Of a stretch of DNA of 64,000 bases, positions 53,291 through 64,000 are shown in pieces. The stretch's first letter is position 1; every line of letters starts with the position of its first letter. The DNA comes from Trissonchulus latispiculum (Eukaryota > Nematoda > Enoplea > Enoplida > Ironidae): contig JASAND010020063.1 in assembly GCA_030248195.1 (NCBI GenBank), positions 1 to 64,000 of the forward strand, written 5' to 3'. Below the pieces are notes generated by a model. The model was not told where the DNA came from. It made no database searches and saw only the letters and a program-made list of their open reading frames with translations. A program made the translations under genes and the position numbers.

Positions 53291-55684
53291 GAACATTACT
53301 TTGTTGGTGGTACTCTGATCGATTGTGGAAAAGAAAATTCATTGTTTTTAAATTTCTCCACTAAAAAAGTTATTTTCCACTAAATACTAATCAATTCCAA
53401 CATCAAGGAAGACACACAACGCGAATGAATATTTTCGTGGTTAATTGTCATCAGAACCTTGATTTTATCTTTTAACACTGACTCGCATTCTACTGCTATC
53501 AGTTCATTGGGGTTTGGATCTTGACTTGACTATTATTTGGGGTCTTGGAACTGTACTTGATCTATCAAAATTCCTATCTTCTTTTCTTTTTCATGTTCTT
53601 TCTCTTTTTCAGTTCCTTTTCAGAAACCCAGTGAGTTTTCAGAAACGAACGAACAGAAAACGGTGGCGAATGGAAAAACGGTTTAGAACTAAAGTTTCTG
53701 CAATTAAAACTGTATGCGTTTTCTTGGGCAGTCACAGCGGAGTTGCGTAGAAAATTCCCTAGTCGGACCGGGCCTTTTGAACCAATGGGGCCGGGCCGAG
53801 CCCGATAGCTCGCTTCAAGACCCGGCGATCCCAGCGGTCCGATTAAGGCTGGTTCCGCAAACCTCGGCTGATCCTGGATACACACTTCCAGATCTGCGTT
53901 TGTCTTATCAAATCAATGTTGTTTATGTTACTAGTGATTGGAGAAACTTAACGTCAACGCTGAACGAACACAGTAGATAGTAGAATTGTGCCGTTAAGAA
54001 ATTTCCCGGCCCGGGCCCGGAAGCCCGATTCAAGGCCCGTCATACAAAAACAGTGTCAAACAATAGTTAGTGCTATGTATTACAACTTTGGACAACTCCT
54101 GGAAGCTTCAATGCGTCTTTCTAATGCAAGGAATTTTGAAAAATTTTAAAATTTGCACAACAAAAATATGACCGGGCCTGGCCGGGCATGACCGGGCCTC
54201 CAAGGCCCGGCTGGCCCGGTAGGCACGTTTCGGGCCGGGCCTCCGCGGCTGACCGTGCCCGGGTTCCGGGCTGGGCCTGCTGAGCCAACAACCAGGCCCG
54301 GGCCCGGCCCGAGGCCCGATTCAAGGCCCGGGCACAACTCAACTAGATAGCTCCTTCCTTACACACAAAAGACCAGATCTTTGTAGCTCCAGGCTTATAC
54401 TTTCCAGCTTGGCCAACAGCCAATGCCCAAATATCAGGTCAACGGTCTGCCGATCCAGAAATGCGGTCAATGGTTTGCCAATGGTCGCTTCGGAAAACAC
54501 CCAAGACTAGGATAATGCTGGAAACTTTAGGATCCACACACTATCGCAAGCGCAAGCAAAGTTGAATTTATGGTTGGAGTTGGTCTTTTCCTCCACAAAA
54601 GCAACGCCAACCAACAAACCAACCGAATTCGTCTAGAAGGCAGGATCATACGCAATTTCATATTCTATTTGCTTTGACTCAGTTTTGAGTGCTAATCCAT
54701 CCAACATCCACCCGCGTAGGGTGTAGGCTGAAACTTTGCCCAGGAATGGCCGGGTCAAGCGCTAACTCATGTTTTGCTGGAAGTTCAGAAAAAATTTGCT
54801 CAACGTCCGCAGAATATGAAAGTTCGTTTTCCTGCGTCAGGGATCGATGCGAAATGTAGATTACGTTTTCTGTCAATTCGAGTCCGCAGATAGATCTATT
54901 GCTTCTGATGAGGTCGATATTTGTTGATCCTTCTAGATATCTTTTATATATTGCATTTACATAGAAGCACGGATCAATTCAGTGCATTTTCAAAATGTCA
55001 AATTGAAAGGGAAATAAAATTTGAAATCGAAAATTAGAAAGATGTAAATTTCTAATTTGATTCCACCAATTTGGTACATAGGTAATAGCATGGGATTTAT
55101 GCAAATTGATATTTTTTCCAAGCAACGAAAAATGTTTTTTGTACAGAAGAAATTATCATTCCGATTTTTATGCAGCTTTAATGTCAAAATCAGACTCCTT
55201 CTAGATTTAAATTCAAAATCAGAATCAAAACCAACAACACCACAGAGAAAGTGGAAAAAGCGACCGAAACATGAAACTTCCGCATGGTAGCTTTCACAGT
55301 AGTAGTTTTAGCACAGTCCTTTTATGAAATGCCCCGCAAACTGTAAGACTATGTAATATTTCAAATTAGATTTCAAAATTTTATTGGTCATGTTAGGCAT
55401 CATAGCTCGCCCATTCTATCTAATTTAAAAACCCAATTATATACCTGCAGTATTCAACAGTATGTCATTTGGCTTTGTTTGGTGGCAACACGGAAAACTG
55501 ACAAATTTCAATCGGATTAGCAAGAAACTTTTCCTGTACACTAATCTCGTAGTTTTGAAATTTACCACCCAAATCCGAGAATTCGAGAGGAAAACAGGTA
55601 TTCGAATTAGAAAACGAAGAAGTTTAGGCAAACTAAAAAGAAAATATAAAATTAGGATGAATACCATAGACGAATTTCGTGCAT
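53291..55684. other. Unassigned, with GC-rich MITE-like patches
   Basis: GC-rich patches built of GGGCCCGG and GACCGGGCC words lie at about 53755-53845, 54005-54040 and 54165-54335, related in style to the 45735 element but decayed and without clear ends. No gene could be supported; the 55057-55290 and 55462-55689 frames lack domains. Confidence 0.4.
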
Positions 55685-56092
55685 TTTGAAAGTTTCAAAA
55701 TAGAAATTAAAACTAGAAAATTTGAAAAACATTCGAAACTCAAAATTCTAAGTTTAAGTTCTAATATCAAATTTCGGAAGGCATATATAATTTACAAAGA
55801 AGGTTGATGTATGTTAATGGTTTTTATCAAAACAGTAATCCATTTATTTATACTGTAGGAATCATCATTTTTTGTTGAAGTACGGCAATTTAAATCTCGT
55901 TTTCGATCATTTGAAACTGGTGGTTACATGAAATTCATGAAGTAAAAAGCCGCTACTTCTCGGAGAAACGCTACGTAATGCAACGTAGTTTCAGAATATG
56001 AATGAGAAACTAATTTGCATATCAACACGTGAAGAAGAATTTTATCAAATTTTATAAACTATGATTTCTAAACGCTATAAAGTTGAAGTTTT

Positions 56093-56885
56093 TATACCGC
56101 CGGAGGCGGTATACTTGTAATGGTTTGACCCATCTGAATTCCTATGTTTTGCACGTAAATCGCTTAGCGCGGAGGATTTCCGTCCTATCTTCAACACATG
56201 TCCCTGTTATGCAAGTTTTTTGCCCAACAATTTTTCTACGATTTTGCAATTTTTAGAGTATCATTACAGTCAATTTAGTTAATTTTCAATGCCCTGTAAA
56301 TTGTTTTGCACACGATCACTCTCTGCCTTTTCTCATATTACCGAAAATCGGGCGTTATTTGCCTGTCACTTGATTGGCAGACTGGCAGAGGTTTAACAGA
56401 TCAATAAATCGCTAAAACTGATGTTACAATTTCCGTGTGCAAAGACTGATTTTGCGCTTGCACTGTATTTATTTCATTAGTGTTTGCTTTGCTTCAGAAT
56501 TTAGATAAAATAAATTGTTTAAAATAAACATATATAGATTATGATAACATTAAATAGATAACATTATATAGATAAATGATAACTTTCTCTCTCGCAGTTT
56601 ACTCGATAAAATCGCTATAGTCAGATTAGTGCAGTGGCTAGGGTGTCCGCTTGACACTGTTCCGGACACAGATCGAATCCTTCTTCCGGTATAATTTTAG
56701 TTTCACAATTGGCAGTGGCAAATGGCAATAAAATACTCCCTTTCTTTTGTCTCAGAAACGGTAAATATCGGGGAGTTGAAACTAGTCAAAACCTAACGTT
56801 ACCGTACACTAGAACAGTTTGATGAAAACAAACAAAAAGTTAAAACACATAAATCCCAAACTCTACGGCGGTATTATTCCCCTTT
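56093..56885 (+). mobile_element. Insertion with ATACCGCCG ends and tRNA-like part
   Basis: Absent from copy 3 at the matching site (about 59635). The left end is the palindrome ATACCGCCGGAGGCGGTAT; the right end has CGGCGGTATTATT. Inside, 56619-56690 is tRNA-like, with an A box TTAGTGCAGTGGCTAGGGTG and a B-box-like GATCGAATCC. It may be a composite of a palindromic element and a SINE. The exact right edge is uncertain. Confidence 0.5.
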
Positions 56886-57754
56886 TAAGGGCTAACTTGT
56901 TTATAATTAGAATTTTTAATTTAATTAATTTATTAATTTGATTGCTTTCATGGAATCCAGTGGTAAGCTTTTATCTTTTGCAAAATCCTTTACAATAGCG
57001 TTACTGTATATAATTGGTTAAGAGGAAGAATAAATCTGAATATTTTGATCATTGTATGGGAATTTCCTCTGTATGTACAATCCTGTGTGAACTAGAATGA
57101 AAGCACACAAAGGAAATAAATGTTACAAATTGGCACAAGAACCTTGGTTTTATTGTATTGTTTGGAGCCTTCGAAGTGGACTTGACCCATTAGAATTCCT
57201 ATGCATGCACAGTTTTTAGAAACGAATGAACGAAAAACGAAGCAAATCGGGAAAGGGTTTAGAATTAGATCTAAAGTGAAGGTGTCTAATTGTGCTTAGA
57301 GATAGCGGAGAACTGCAGAAGTGAAACGGACAAAATAAAAGTTGTACTTTTATTTTATGCAGTATTTTTTTTAAATTTACGCCCGCACTGCGGTGAGACA
57401 TTTTCCGGTTAACCAAATTCTCAACAATCAGCGAATGTCGTCTTCAGTTTTTCACCTCACCGATTGGTTGGGAAGGAAGTCTCCGTTTCTTGGTAGATCT
57501 GATTCACCATTAGTTGAGAATGAACATAGAACAAACTAGTGAACCTAATGAGTCAAACTTCGAAGGCTCGAATCCTATTCCGATCAAATTCTCGACGGAA
57601 GTTTATTACCAATTAGCGGCAGTAAATACTTTTTCTCATCAAATATACAAAGCGCTTTCTTTGGTCATTCTGTTTTCAACAATTTCATGTATACAAATCT
57701 CTAGCCTATTCTGGTAATAGTCTAGTTAATCAAACTCAAAGCAGAAAGATTGAC

Positions 57755-57950
57755 GGATCTTTTGTGCTTGTCTCCCCAGCCCTAACTTTTGATTTTTTTG
57801 ACCAATAACTTTGAAATTTTGTATGGGTACCAATTTTGCATGTATTTTTAATTTTTGAATTCATCAGCCTCTAGTATGCACCCATACAAATTTCAAAGTT
57901 ATTGGTAAAAAAAATCAAGTTAGGGCTGGGGGTGGAAGCGCAAAAGGTCC
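57755..57950. mobile_element. hAT-type MITE with empty site in copy 3
   Basis: 196 bp, almost wholly palindromic: GGATCTTTTGTGCTT…CCCCAGCCCTAAC pairs with GTTAGGGCTGGGGG…GCGCAAAAGGTCC. Flanked by AGATTGAC on both sides (57747-57754, 57951-57958). Copy 3 reads AAAGATTGACAAGACGAATT without it (about 60030-60050), which confirms insertion with an 8-bp duplication. Confidence 0.9.
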
Positions 57951-59299
57951 AGATTGACCAGATGAATTCAGTGATGCTAAAGTTGTGCCGAATCGTTGAA
58001 ACTGTTAGAAGTTGAAGAAAAAAATTGACAAAAAATGGCTTTCTATTATAACTCGAAACCTTTACCGTTCCAAGTTCCAACAGAAAGAATGCCAATTAAA
58101 CGCAACTATGCTTTTTCTCCAACTCCTTTATCGAACTAAGCTAATCAGCAGTGGGAGAATTACGCGGACCTCTGACCAGTTAAAACGGGCAGGGCAGATT
58201 ATAGAGCCATGAGCTCAAGCGATCCAAGTGAGGGTGAGGCCAAATAGAGATGACGATTTTGGCTCCTGGCTCGGCTTTACTCCCGAGCCGGGTCGAAGCG
58301 GAGAATTGAAACTCCGAGTCGAGCCGAGCCGAGTCGAGCCGAGCCCAGTGAAAAATTATAATTTGATCGAATCCCACTATCATATTTCTGATCTTGCTCA
58401 AACAAAATTCTGTTTTCAATTTTACAGCCTAATTTTCTATATTCGTTACATTTGTTCATACCATCAAAGGCAATTCTTTCTAAATTTGAATTGAAGTCAA
58501 AGTCAACATGTTTGGTGTAAATTTTTAGTTTTCATAAAGAATTTTACCCGTAAATTGTAAACCTTCAAGTGTTTCCAAGGTTTAGTACTATTTTTATTTT
58601 GTCAGACAGCAAAAAGGTTGTATATATTTGCAGTATTCGAGATATACTATGATCTTGAAAGGTTAAACTGAAAATATTCTTGAATATAATTATGTATAAT
58701 GATCCTCGACTCAGTAAAGATCGTCGAAAAACAATGAAAGGTTCAAAAGAATTTTTACAATTCAAAATATTTTGTAAAAAATCTAAATTTTATTTTTGAC
58801 TTTCCACAAATCTCCGTTTTTCTTATTCTGCGTAAAAATCCGACGAAGTTGCCCCATGCTTCCCTTCGGCGTTCATCGCAGTTCCTTTCGATATTTCATA
58901 GCATAAGTTAAGAATAAACTATGGAGGCACAACAGGCCTGAATCGATACCCGCCGGAATAGGGTACCAGTTTTAAAATCTTCTAGCTTTCGATCAACGAA
59001 AAAGCGCCGCTACAACATCCATACACACCAACTTAAATTTGACAAGAATTTTAGAACTGATTCATGAGCACTGCGTACGGGAATAAATGTCAGTACTCGA
59101 AGACAGACACAAGCCAGGTTCCAGTCATTGACAAACTAATTTGCATATCATTGTGTGTGGAAAATTTTAAATTTTCAGTAATTTTATTCTGCTATCTATT
59201 TTAATGCTATCAAGTTGTGCTGTTTTTTTTAAATTTAATTTTTATTGTTCATTTTCAAATGGAATCAAATGGTAAGGTGTTGAAAAATTACTTTGGAAT

Positions 59300-62200
59300 A
59301 TAAGTTCTAATGTCAAATTTCGGTAGGCATAATTTACGAAGAATTAATGTGTATGGATATTTTTTATTAAAAATAATCGTCCATTTACAATGGAGGAATC
59401 ATGATTTTTTGTTGAAATTGCGGGAATTTAAATCTTGAACTCAATCATATAAAAACTGGTGGTTGCATGAAATTCCTGAAGTCAAAAGCCGCTGCTTTTC
59501 GGAGCAATGTTACGTAATGCAACTTAGTTTCAGAAAATGAATAAGAAACTAATTTGCATATCAGTACGTGAAGAAGAATTTTATCAAATTGAATTAGCTA
59601 TGATTTCTAAATGCTGTCAAGTTGAAGTTATTTTTATTTTTAATTTTTATTATTTAATTAATTTATTAATTTAATTGTGCTTTCATGGAATCCAATGGTA
59701 AGCTTTCTCGTTTTTCAACAGCCTTTACATTATTGGTACTGTATATAAGTGGTTGAGAAGGAAACTAATTAATTTTTTGATCATTGTACGAAACTTTCCT
59801 CATTTCAAACCATCAATAGAACTAGAATAGAGTACCTATTGACTCAAATTCGAAGGCTCGAACCCTATTCCACGTGCACCAATAGCGGCATTATACGTAA
59901 TAGTACTTATTCACGTCAAATAGACAAAGCGCTTCTTATGGCCACTCTATTATCTATTTTCATCTCTAACCTTAAAAATTTCATTTAACTCTGGTTTATC
60001 CTGGTAGCCTAATTAATCGAATTGAAAGCGGAAAGATTGACAAGACGAATTCAGCGATGCTAGGGTTGTGTGAAGTGGTTGAAACTGCCAAAAGTTGGAG
60101 TCGAAAATTGACAAAAAACGGTTTTCTATTGTGGCTAATCTTTACAGTTCCAACAGAAAGAATGCCAAATAAACGCAACTATGCTTTTTCTCCGACTCCT
60201 CATCGAAGTGATAGAGCTATGAAAACTAAGCCAATGAGCAGCGGGAGAATTACGCGGACCACGGACTAGTTAAAAAGGGCAGGGCAGACTAACTGAAGGT
60301 GAGGCCAATTTGAGATGAGCATTTTGGCTCGCGGCTCCATCTTGAACCTCGAACCGAGCCGAGCCGAGCCGAGTCGACCCCAATGAATAATTGTGATTCG
60401 ACCGCACTTCAAATTGCCAACAATCTCAGTGAAGACTGTATTCTGTTTCCAATTTTACACTCTAATTTTCAAATTCGTTAGCTTTCTTCATACCTTCCGT
60501 TCCGAGCCTATTTTTTCTAAATGTTAAGCTGGCTTCGAATCGAAGTCAATGTGTGTGGTGTATATTTTCAGTAAGAAGGATTTGTGACTTATTTCATTTC
60601 ATCTGTACTCATAACTTTGGATTTATAAAAACTTTTACGCGTAAATTCCCATGTTTCCAGGTTTTCGTACTAATTTTATGTTATCAGATAGCAAAAAGTT
60701 GTATAATTTGTCGCATTCGAGAAATACTATGATATTGAAGGTTAAATTAAAATTATTATTGAATATAAATATGTATAAAGGTCTTCCACTTAGGCCCTAT
60801 TTCTTTAAAGATTAAACGGATTAGATTAAAATTAATCCACATTAAAGAAATAGCACATCGGATTAAACGGATTAAAATTTAATCCAGCGAGTTAAACGAG
60901 TTAAACAGATTAAATTTAATCCTATTTCTTTAATGCACCTAGGATTAAAATTTTAATCTAATCCTGTTTCTTTATTCACACTTCGGCTTAAAACATCAAC
61001 GAGTTAATTTTAATCCGACCTGCTTAATCGCTGTTTCTTTAAAGATTAATTTTAATCCGTTTAATCCGCCGCCTGTATTTTCAACTAGTTTTTAATCCCC
61101 GTGCAGCTACGCGGATTAAACGGATTAAAAGTTGGCGGATTAAAATTTTTAATCGCTGTTTCTTTAATGGCGGATTAAACGGATTAAAACCAACTCGTTT
61201 AATCCGCGGATTAAAAATGGTCGGATTAAACGAGTTAATTTTAACCCGTTTAGTCCGTTTAATCCGGCATTAAAGAAATAGCATTTAAAAGTTTAATCCG
61301 GCTGATTTTTAATCCGTTTAATCCGACCATTTTAATCTTTAAAGAAATAGGCCCTTAGATAAGATCGTCGGAAAGCAGTTGCGAGGTTCCAACGAATTTT
61401 AACACTTCATAAAATTGTGTACAGTTCCTTTCGATATTGTACTGTATAGCTTTGTTAAGAGTAAATTTTGGAGGCAAAACATGACTGAATGGCGGAATAA
61501 TGTCGGCGGAATGATGTCCTAGTTTACTGGAGCCATGCCTTCACCTAATACCAGTATCACTAAATCTAGATAATTGCAGTCGCTGGAGCTCGCGTCACGC
61601 AGTGTGTCGCTAATGTTGGTATTTTGACTTGGGGCCTTTTGAAGAAAGGTAGAGTATACTAGAGTAGCGTTAAAATTAGCTGTTTTAACTCGTTTTAACC
61701 CCCTCTTAGGCCTGAGTTTTCCTCTTTTAACTGCTTCATGAAAAAGATGGAGTTAATTTTAACTCTACTTTACCTTTCTTGAAAGGCTCTAAGGCAACGT
61801 GGAAATAATCGAAATTCGGGTCAGCAGGACGAATTTTAAATGTCAAGCTTGGCGAGCCGAGCCGAGCCGACCTCAGTTTGTCGGAAAGTCCGACTCTTCC
61901 TCATTTCTTTGACCAATTAGGCTAATGTAACCGAAGGCAACACTACATTTTATTGCCTACTAAAAAAGTGGCCAGTCTCCGAGCCGAGATTAATGACGAT
62001 ATCTGAGTAGAATACAGCTTGTAAATATCATAAATTTTGCAGTTTTGAAATCTTCCAGCTTTCGATCAAAAACATCAATGCGCACCAACGTCTTGCAGAC
62101 TACAAATTTGAGAGCAACTTTGAAAATTCATGAACCGGTTCCTGAAAACGTAAAAATGAAATATAATCCAAATGCTTGAATTGAGACTAAAGTTTTAACA

Positions 62201-62410
62201 CTGCATATGGAACAAACGTCAGTAGTGGAAGTCATGCAAGCCTGGATCGAAGAATTCACAAACTAATTTGCATATCTTTTTGTGCGGAAAATTTTATATT
62301 TTCAGTATTTTTATTCTGGTATCATTTTTAAAGCTATCAACTTGTGTTAATTTTTATTAATTTAATTTTTATTGTTGATTTTTTAAATGGAATCAAATGG
62401 TAAGGTGTTG
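59300..62410 (+). repeat. Segmental duplication unit, copy 3
   Basis: Tandem partner of copy 2, with blocks in the same order: 59315 start, 59549 AAACTAATTTGCATAT, 59840 CGAAGGCTCGAACCCTATTCC, 60150 CAACAGAAAGAATGCCAAA, 60250 GGGAGAATTACGCGGACC, and the end block at 62262-62405. GAGCCGAGCCGAGCC-type pentamer runs lie near 60353 and 61854, as at 58316 in copy 2. Confidence 0.75.
60793..61354. mobile_element. Harbinger-like MITE built of TTTAATCCG words
   Basis: 562 bp with ends GGCCCTATTTCTTTAAAGAT and an inverse differing by about one base. TTA lies on each side (60790-60792, 61355-61357), as in PIF/Harbinger elements with 3-bp duplications. The interior is nearly all GGATTAAACGGATTAAA variants in both orientations, with CTATTTCTTTAA repeated internally. 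Copy 2 has no insertion at the equivalent place (about 58715). Confidence 0.85.
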
Positions 62411-62880
62411 AAAGATTATATACTTGCTTTTAAAAGTGTGCTCGTTTTAAAGTTGTCCATTTTTAAGGTGCTGGTTCTGGTATTTGCAGCAAAGTTTGAA
62501 AGACTTTGCTCAATTCTTGGAGTTCAATGATAATTTTTATATCACTTTAAAGCTTAGAATATGCTTGTTATATAACTAGGTCGAGTATAGCTGTCTCATT
62601 CAACTCTTCAACCCCATCATGCGGTAGCATGAAAACAATTTTTTTAACATGGATTTTTCGAATTTTAGGAAACTTAAAGAAAAGCGACCTGTTCAGACCA
62701 GAGTTGGACGGGGGTACCCGCGGGGCGGGCCGGGGCGGGCCGAAATTTACTATCCGCAGCGGCCCGCGCGGACCGATGCGGGCCGATTTTTATAGTGACA
62801 GTATGACTTTTTAAGCTGAAATTTAAAAGTTTTATACAATATTTTTGACTTTGAAATCAGAAATCCTACACTGAATTAAC
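62411..62880. other. Unassigned, with GGGCGGGCC patch
   Basis: A GC-rich patch at about 62705-62785 (CGGGGCGGGCCGGGGCGGGC and GCGGGCCGA words) resembles the decayed GC-rich MITEs. Nothing else was found. Confidence 0.4.
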
Positions 62881-63890
62881 GGATCCTTTCTCGATTACCC
62901 ATACCACCGCTCAAAATTCTGAAAGCTTGGCCAATTGAGCTAAAATTTGGAATGCGCATGTTTTCGAGCACACTGAGTTCAAACATTGCAAAATTTGTAG
63001 ATTTCTCAAAATTCGTTTCTTTTGATTCGGGGGCTACTGAAACATTTTGGTCTTTGATTTTGCTGAAAAGTTGAATATGAAGGTTTTCTGGATCGCAGAA
63101 CACGAATACGGTGTATATAGATTTTCGAGCTTTTTTGCTAGCTCAATGCAAGCTTACATATTAAGTAAACTCAAGATATTGAGAAAAATATAAATTTTGT
63201 CCGATTTTCGTCAAACTTTTCAAGTTTGGACGCCTATTTCTCTCGACCAGAAAGACAAAACGCGACACCATGAAAAATAGCCCTCTGCAATTGTCCCAAA
63301 ATGCATGTCTAAGGCCGTTCTTTAATTGATTACATGAATTGAGAGAAATCCGTGTTTAAAACAATCTGGCTACGATTTCCCAAATTTCACATTTTCGTTG
63401 CTGTGCGTAGGCAGAGATGCTCCAAAAAGCTCTCCGTTGGGCCATAACCTGTATTTTAAGACTGCAAATATGAGCAATACTTGACCGACGGATCAGCGCT
63501 ATTGAAACTGTTGAAATATTGCAATATTTACTTTTTCGAAAAATGTCAGTTTTGGACCTCAAAAATAAATTTTCGTTGTTATCTCTTAAACGGTAAGGAG
63601 TCGAAGAAAATCCTAGGAGCACAGTTGTAGGTCTTAATGAAAGGATTCGAATGACCATAAGTTTAGCAAGTTATATATGGCAGACTTAGCCAATTTCCCC
63701 AAAACTCAAATTTTCACGCCTCAAATTTCCTAAAATGTTTCTGAGGCCAAATGATGAAATTGTAGCAAATTTGAATGAATTTCAACAACAATTCCGCTTT
63801 TAAAGTCAAAAATACACTAGCCCGAACCAGCACCTTGAGTTAACTTCTAACAAAACCTTATTAGTTTACTGAATTGTGAATTTCTATGAA
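62881..63890. other. Unassigned; diverged relative of 47765 repeat
   Basis: 62885-63175 follows the left half of 47765-48245. Downstream, no gene is supported; the 100-codon minus frame (63356-63658) has no recognisable domain. Confidence 0.4.
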
Positions 63891-64000
63891 GCAGCGATGC
63901 AAAATCTTAATCTTAATCTTAGGCGATCTTAATTATGATCTTAACCTTGACATGACTTTATCCCAATCTTAACATTTTAACTTTAAATTTGACTCCATCT
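63891..64000. mobile_element. Start of a MITE built of ATCTTAA words, cut by window end
   Basis: AGCGATGCAAAATCTTAATC is followed by repeated TCTTAA/ATCTTAAC words to the end of the window. The GCGATGCAAAATC start is of the hAT MITE type, but the other end lies outside. Confidence 0.45.

Larger units (their letters stand above)
55685..59290 (+). repeat. Segmental duplication unit, copy 2
   Basis: Aligns in order with 59300-62410: the start block, AAACTAATTTGCATAT (56009), GGAATCCA.TGGTAAGCTTT, CGAAGGCTCGAA.CCTATTCC (57557), CAACAGAAAGAATGCCAA (about 58078), GGGAGAATTACGCGGACC (58153), the end block AAACTAATTTGCATATCA (59131) and GGAATCAAATGGTAAGGTGTTGAAA. The identity of each block is moderate. 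Two insertions are specific to this copy. Short ORFs are not conserved as frames. Confidence 0.75.

Overview
This is repeat-dense, AT-rich animal nuclear DNA, most likely from an invertebrate. The evidence is a BEL/Pao retroelement (a group known only from metazoans), a non-LTR retrotransposon fragment, hAT-, Harbinger- and piggyBac-type non-autonomous DNA elements with visible target duplications, tRNA-derived SINE heads and satellite DNA. No host protein-coding gene could be supported. Only two long reading frames look like real proteins, and both belong to retroelements: a 738-residue Gag (2652-4868, +) and a 5'-truncated Pol carrying an integrase (48423-50651, -).

Layout. 1-10 kb: an LTR-type element with an LTR end at 1485, a primer binding site matching initiator tRNA-Met, a 600-base leader full of small hairpins, an intact Gag with a zinc knuckle and an unusual hydrophobic C-terminal segment, then about 5 kb with no pol. 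A second copy of the last 47 bases of the LTR lies at 9942-9988. Within the 3' part, 7541-7720 holds a duplicated hairpin whose stem changes in a compensatory way. 10-15 kb: miniature inverted-repeat elements, poly-G/C runs and a 782-bp foldback element. 15-25 kb: a mosaic of satellites (147-, 163- and about 145-bp units) and three copies of a larger repeat with palindromic ends, cut by several insertions. 25-36 kb: a LINE fragment split by a hAT MITE, more MITEs and foldbacks, a second copy of the 145-bp-satellite repeat, and a foldback element carrying a nested TTAA-flanked insertion. 36-47 kb: mostly unassigned DNA with minisatellites, a 155-bp satellite, four copies of a structured RNA-like unit of about 145 nt (three in tandem) and a GC-rich hAT MITE. 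48.3-50.9 kb: the deleted BEL/Pao element. 51.9-62.4 kb: a SINE and a tandem segmental duplication (units near 52.8, 55.7 and 59.3 kb) in which later insertions can be dated against empty sites in the sister copy.

The most notable signals are RNA-like and not explained by standard classes: the hairpin array in the Gag leader, the covarying duplicated hairpin at 7.5-7.7 kb, and the four-copy RNA-like family at 39.8-44.1 kb, whose hairpin stems show paired substitutions. A second theme is a set of MITEs whose whole interior is built from variants of one short motif. All assignments come from reading the sequence; no database search was possible.
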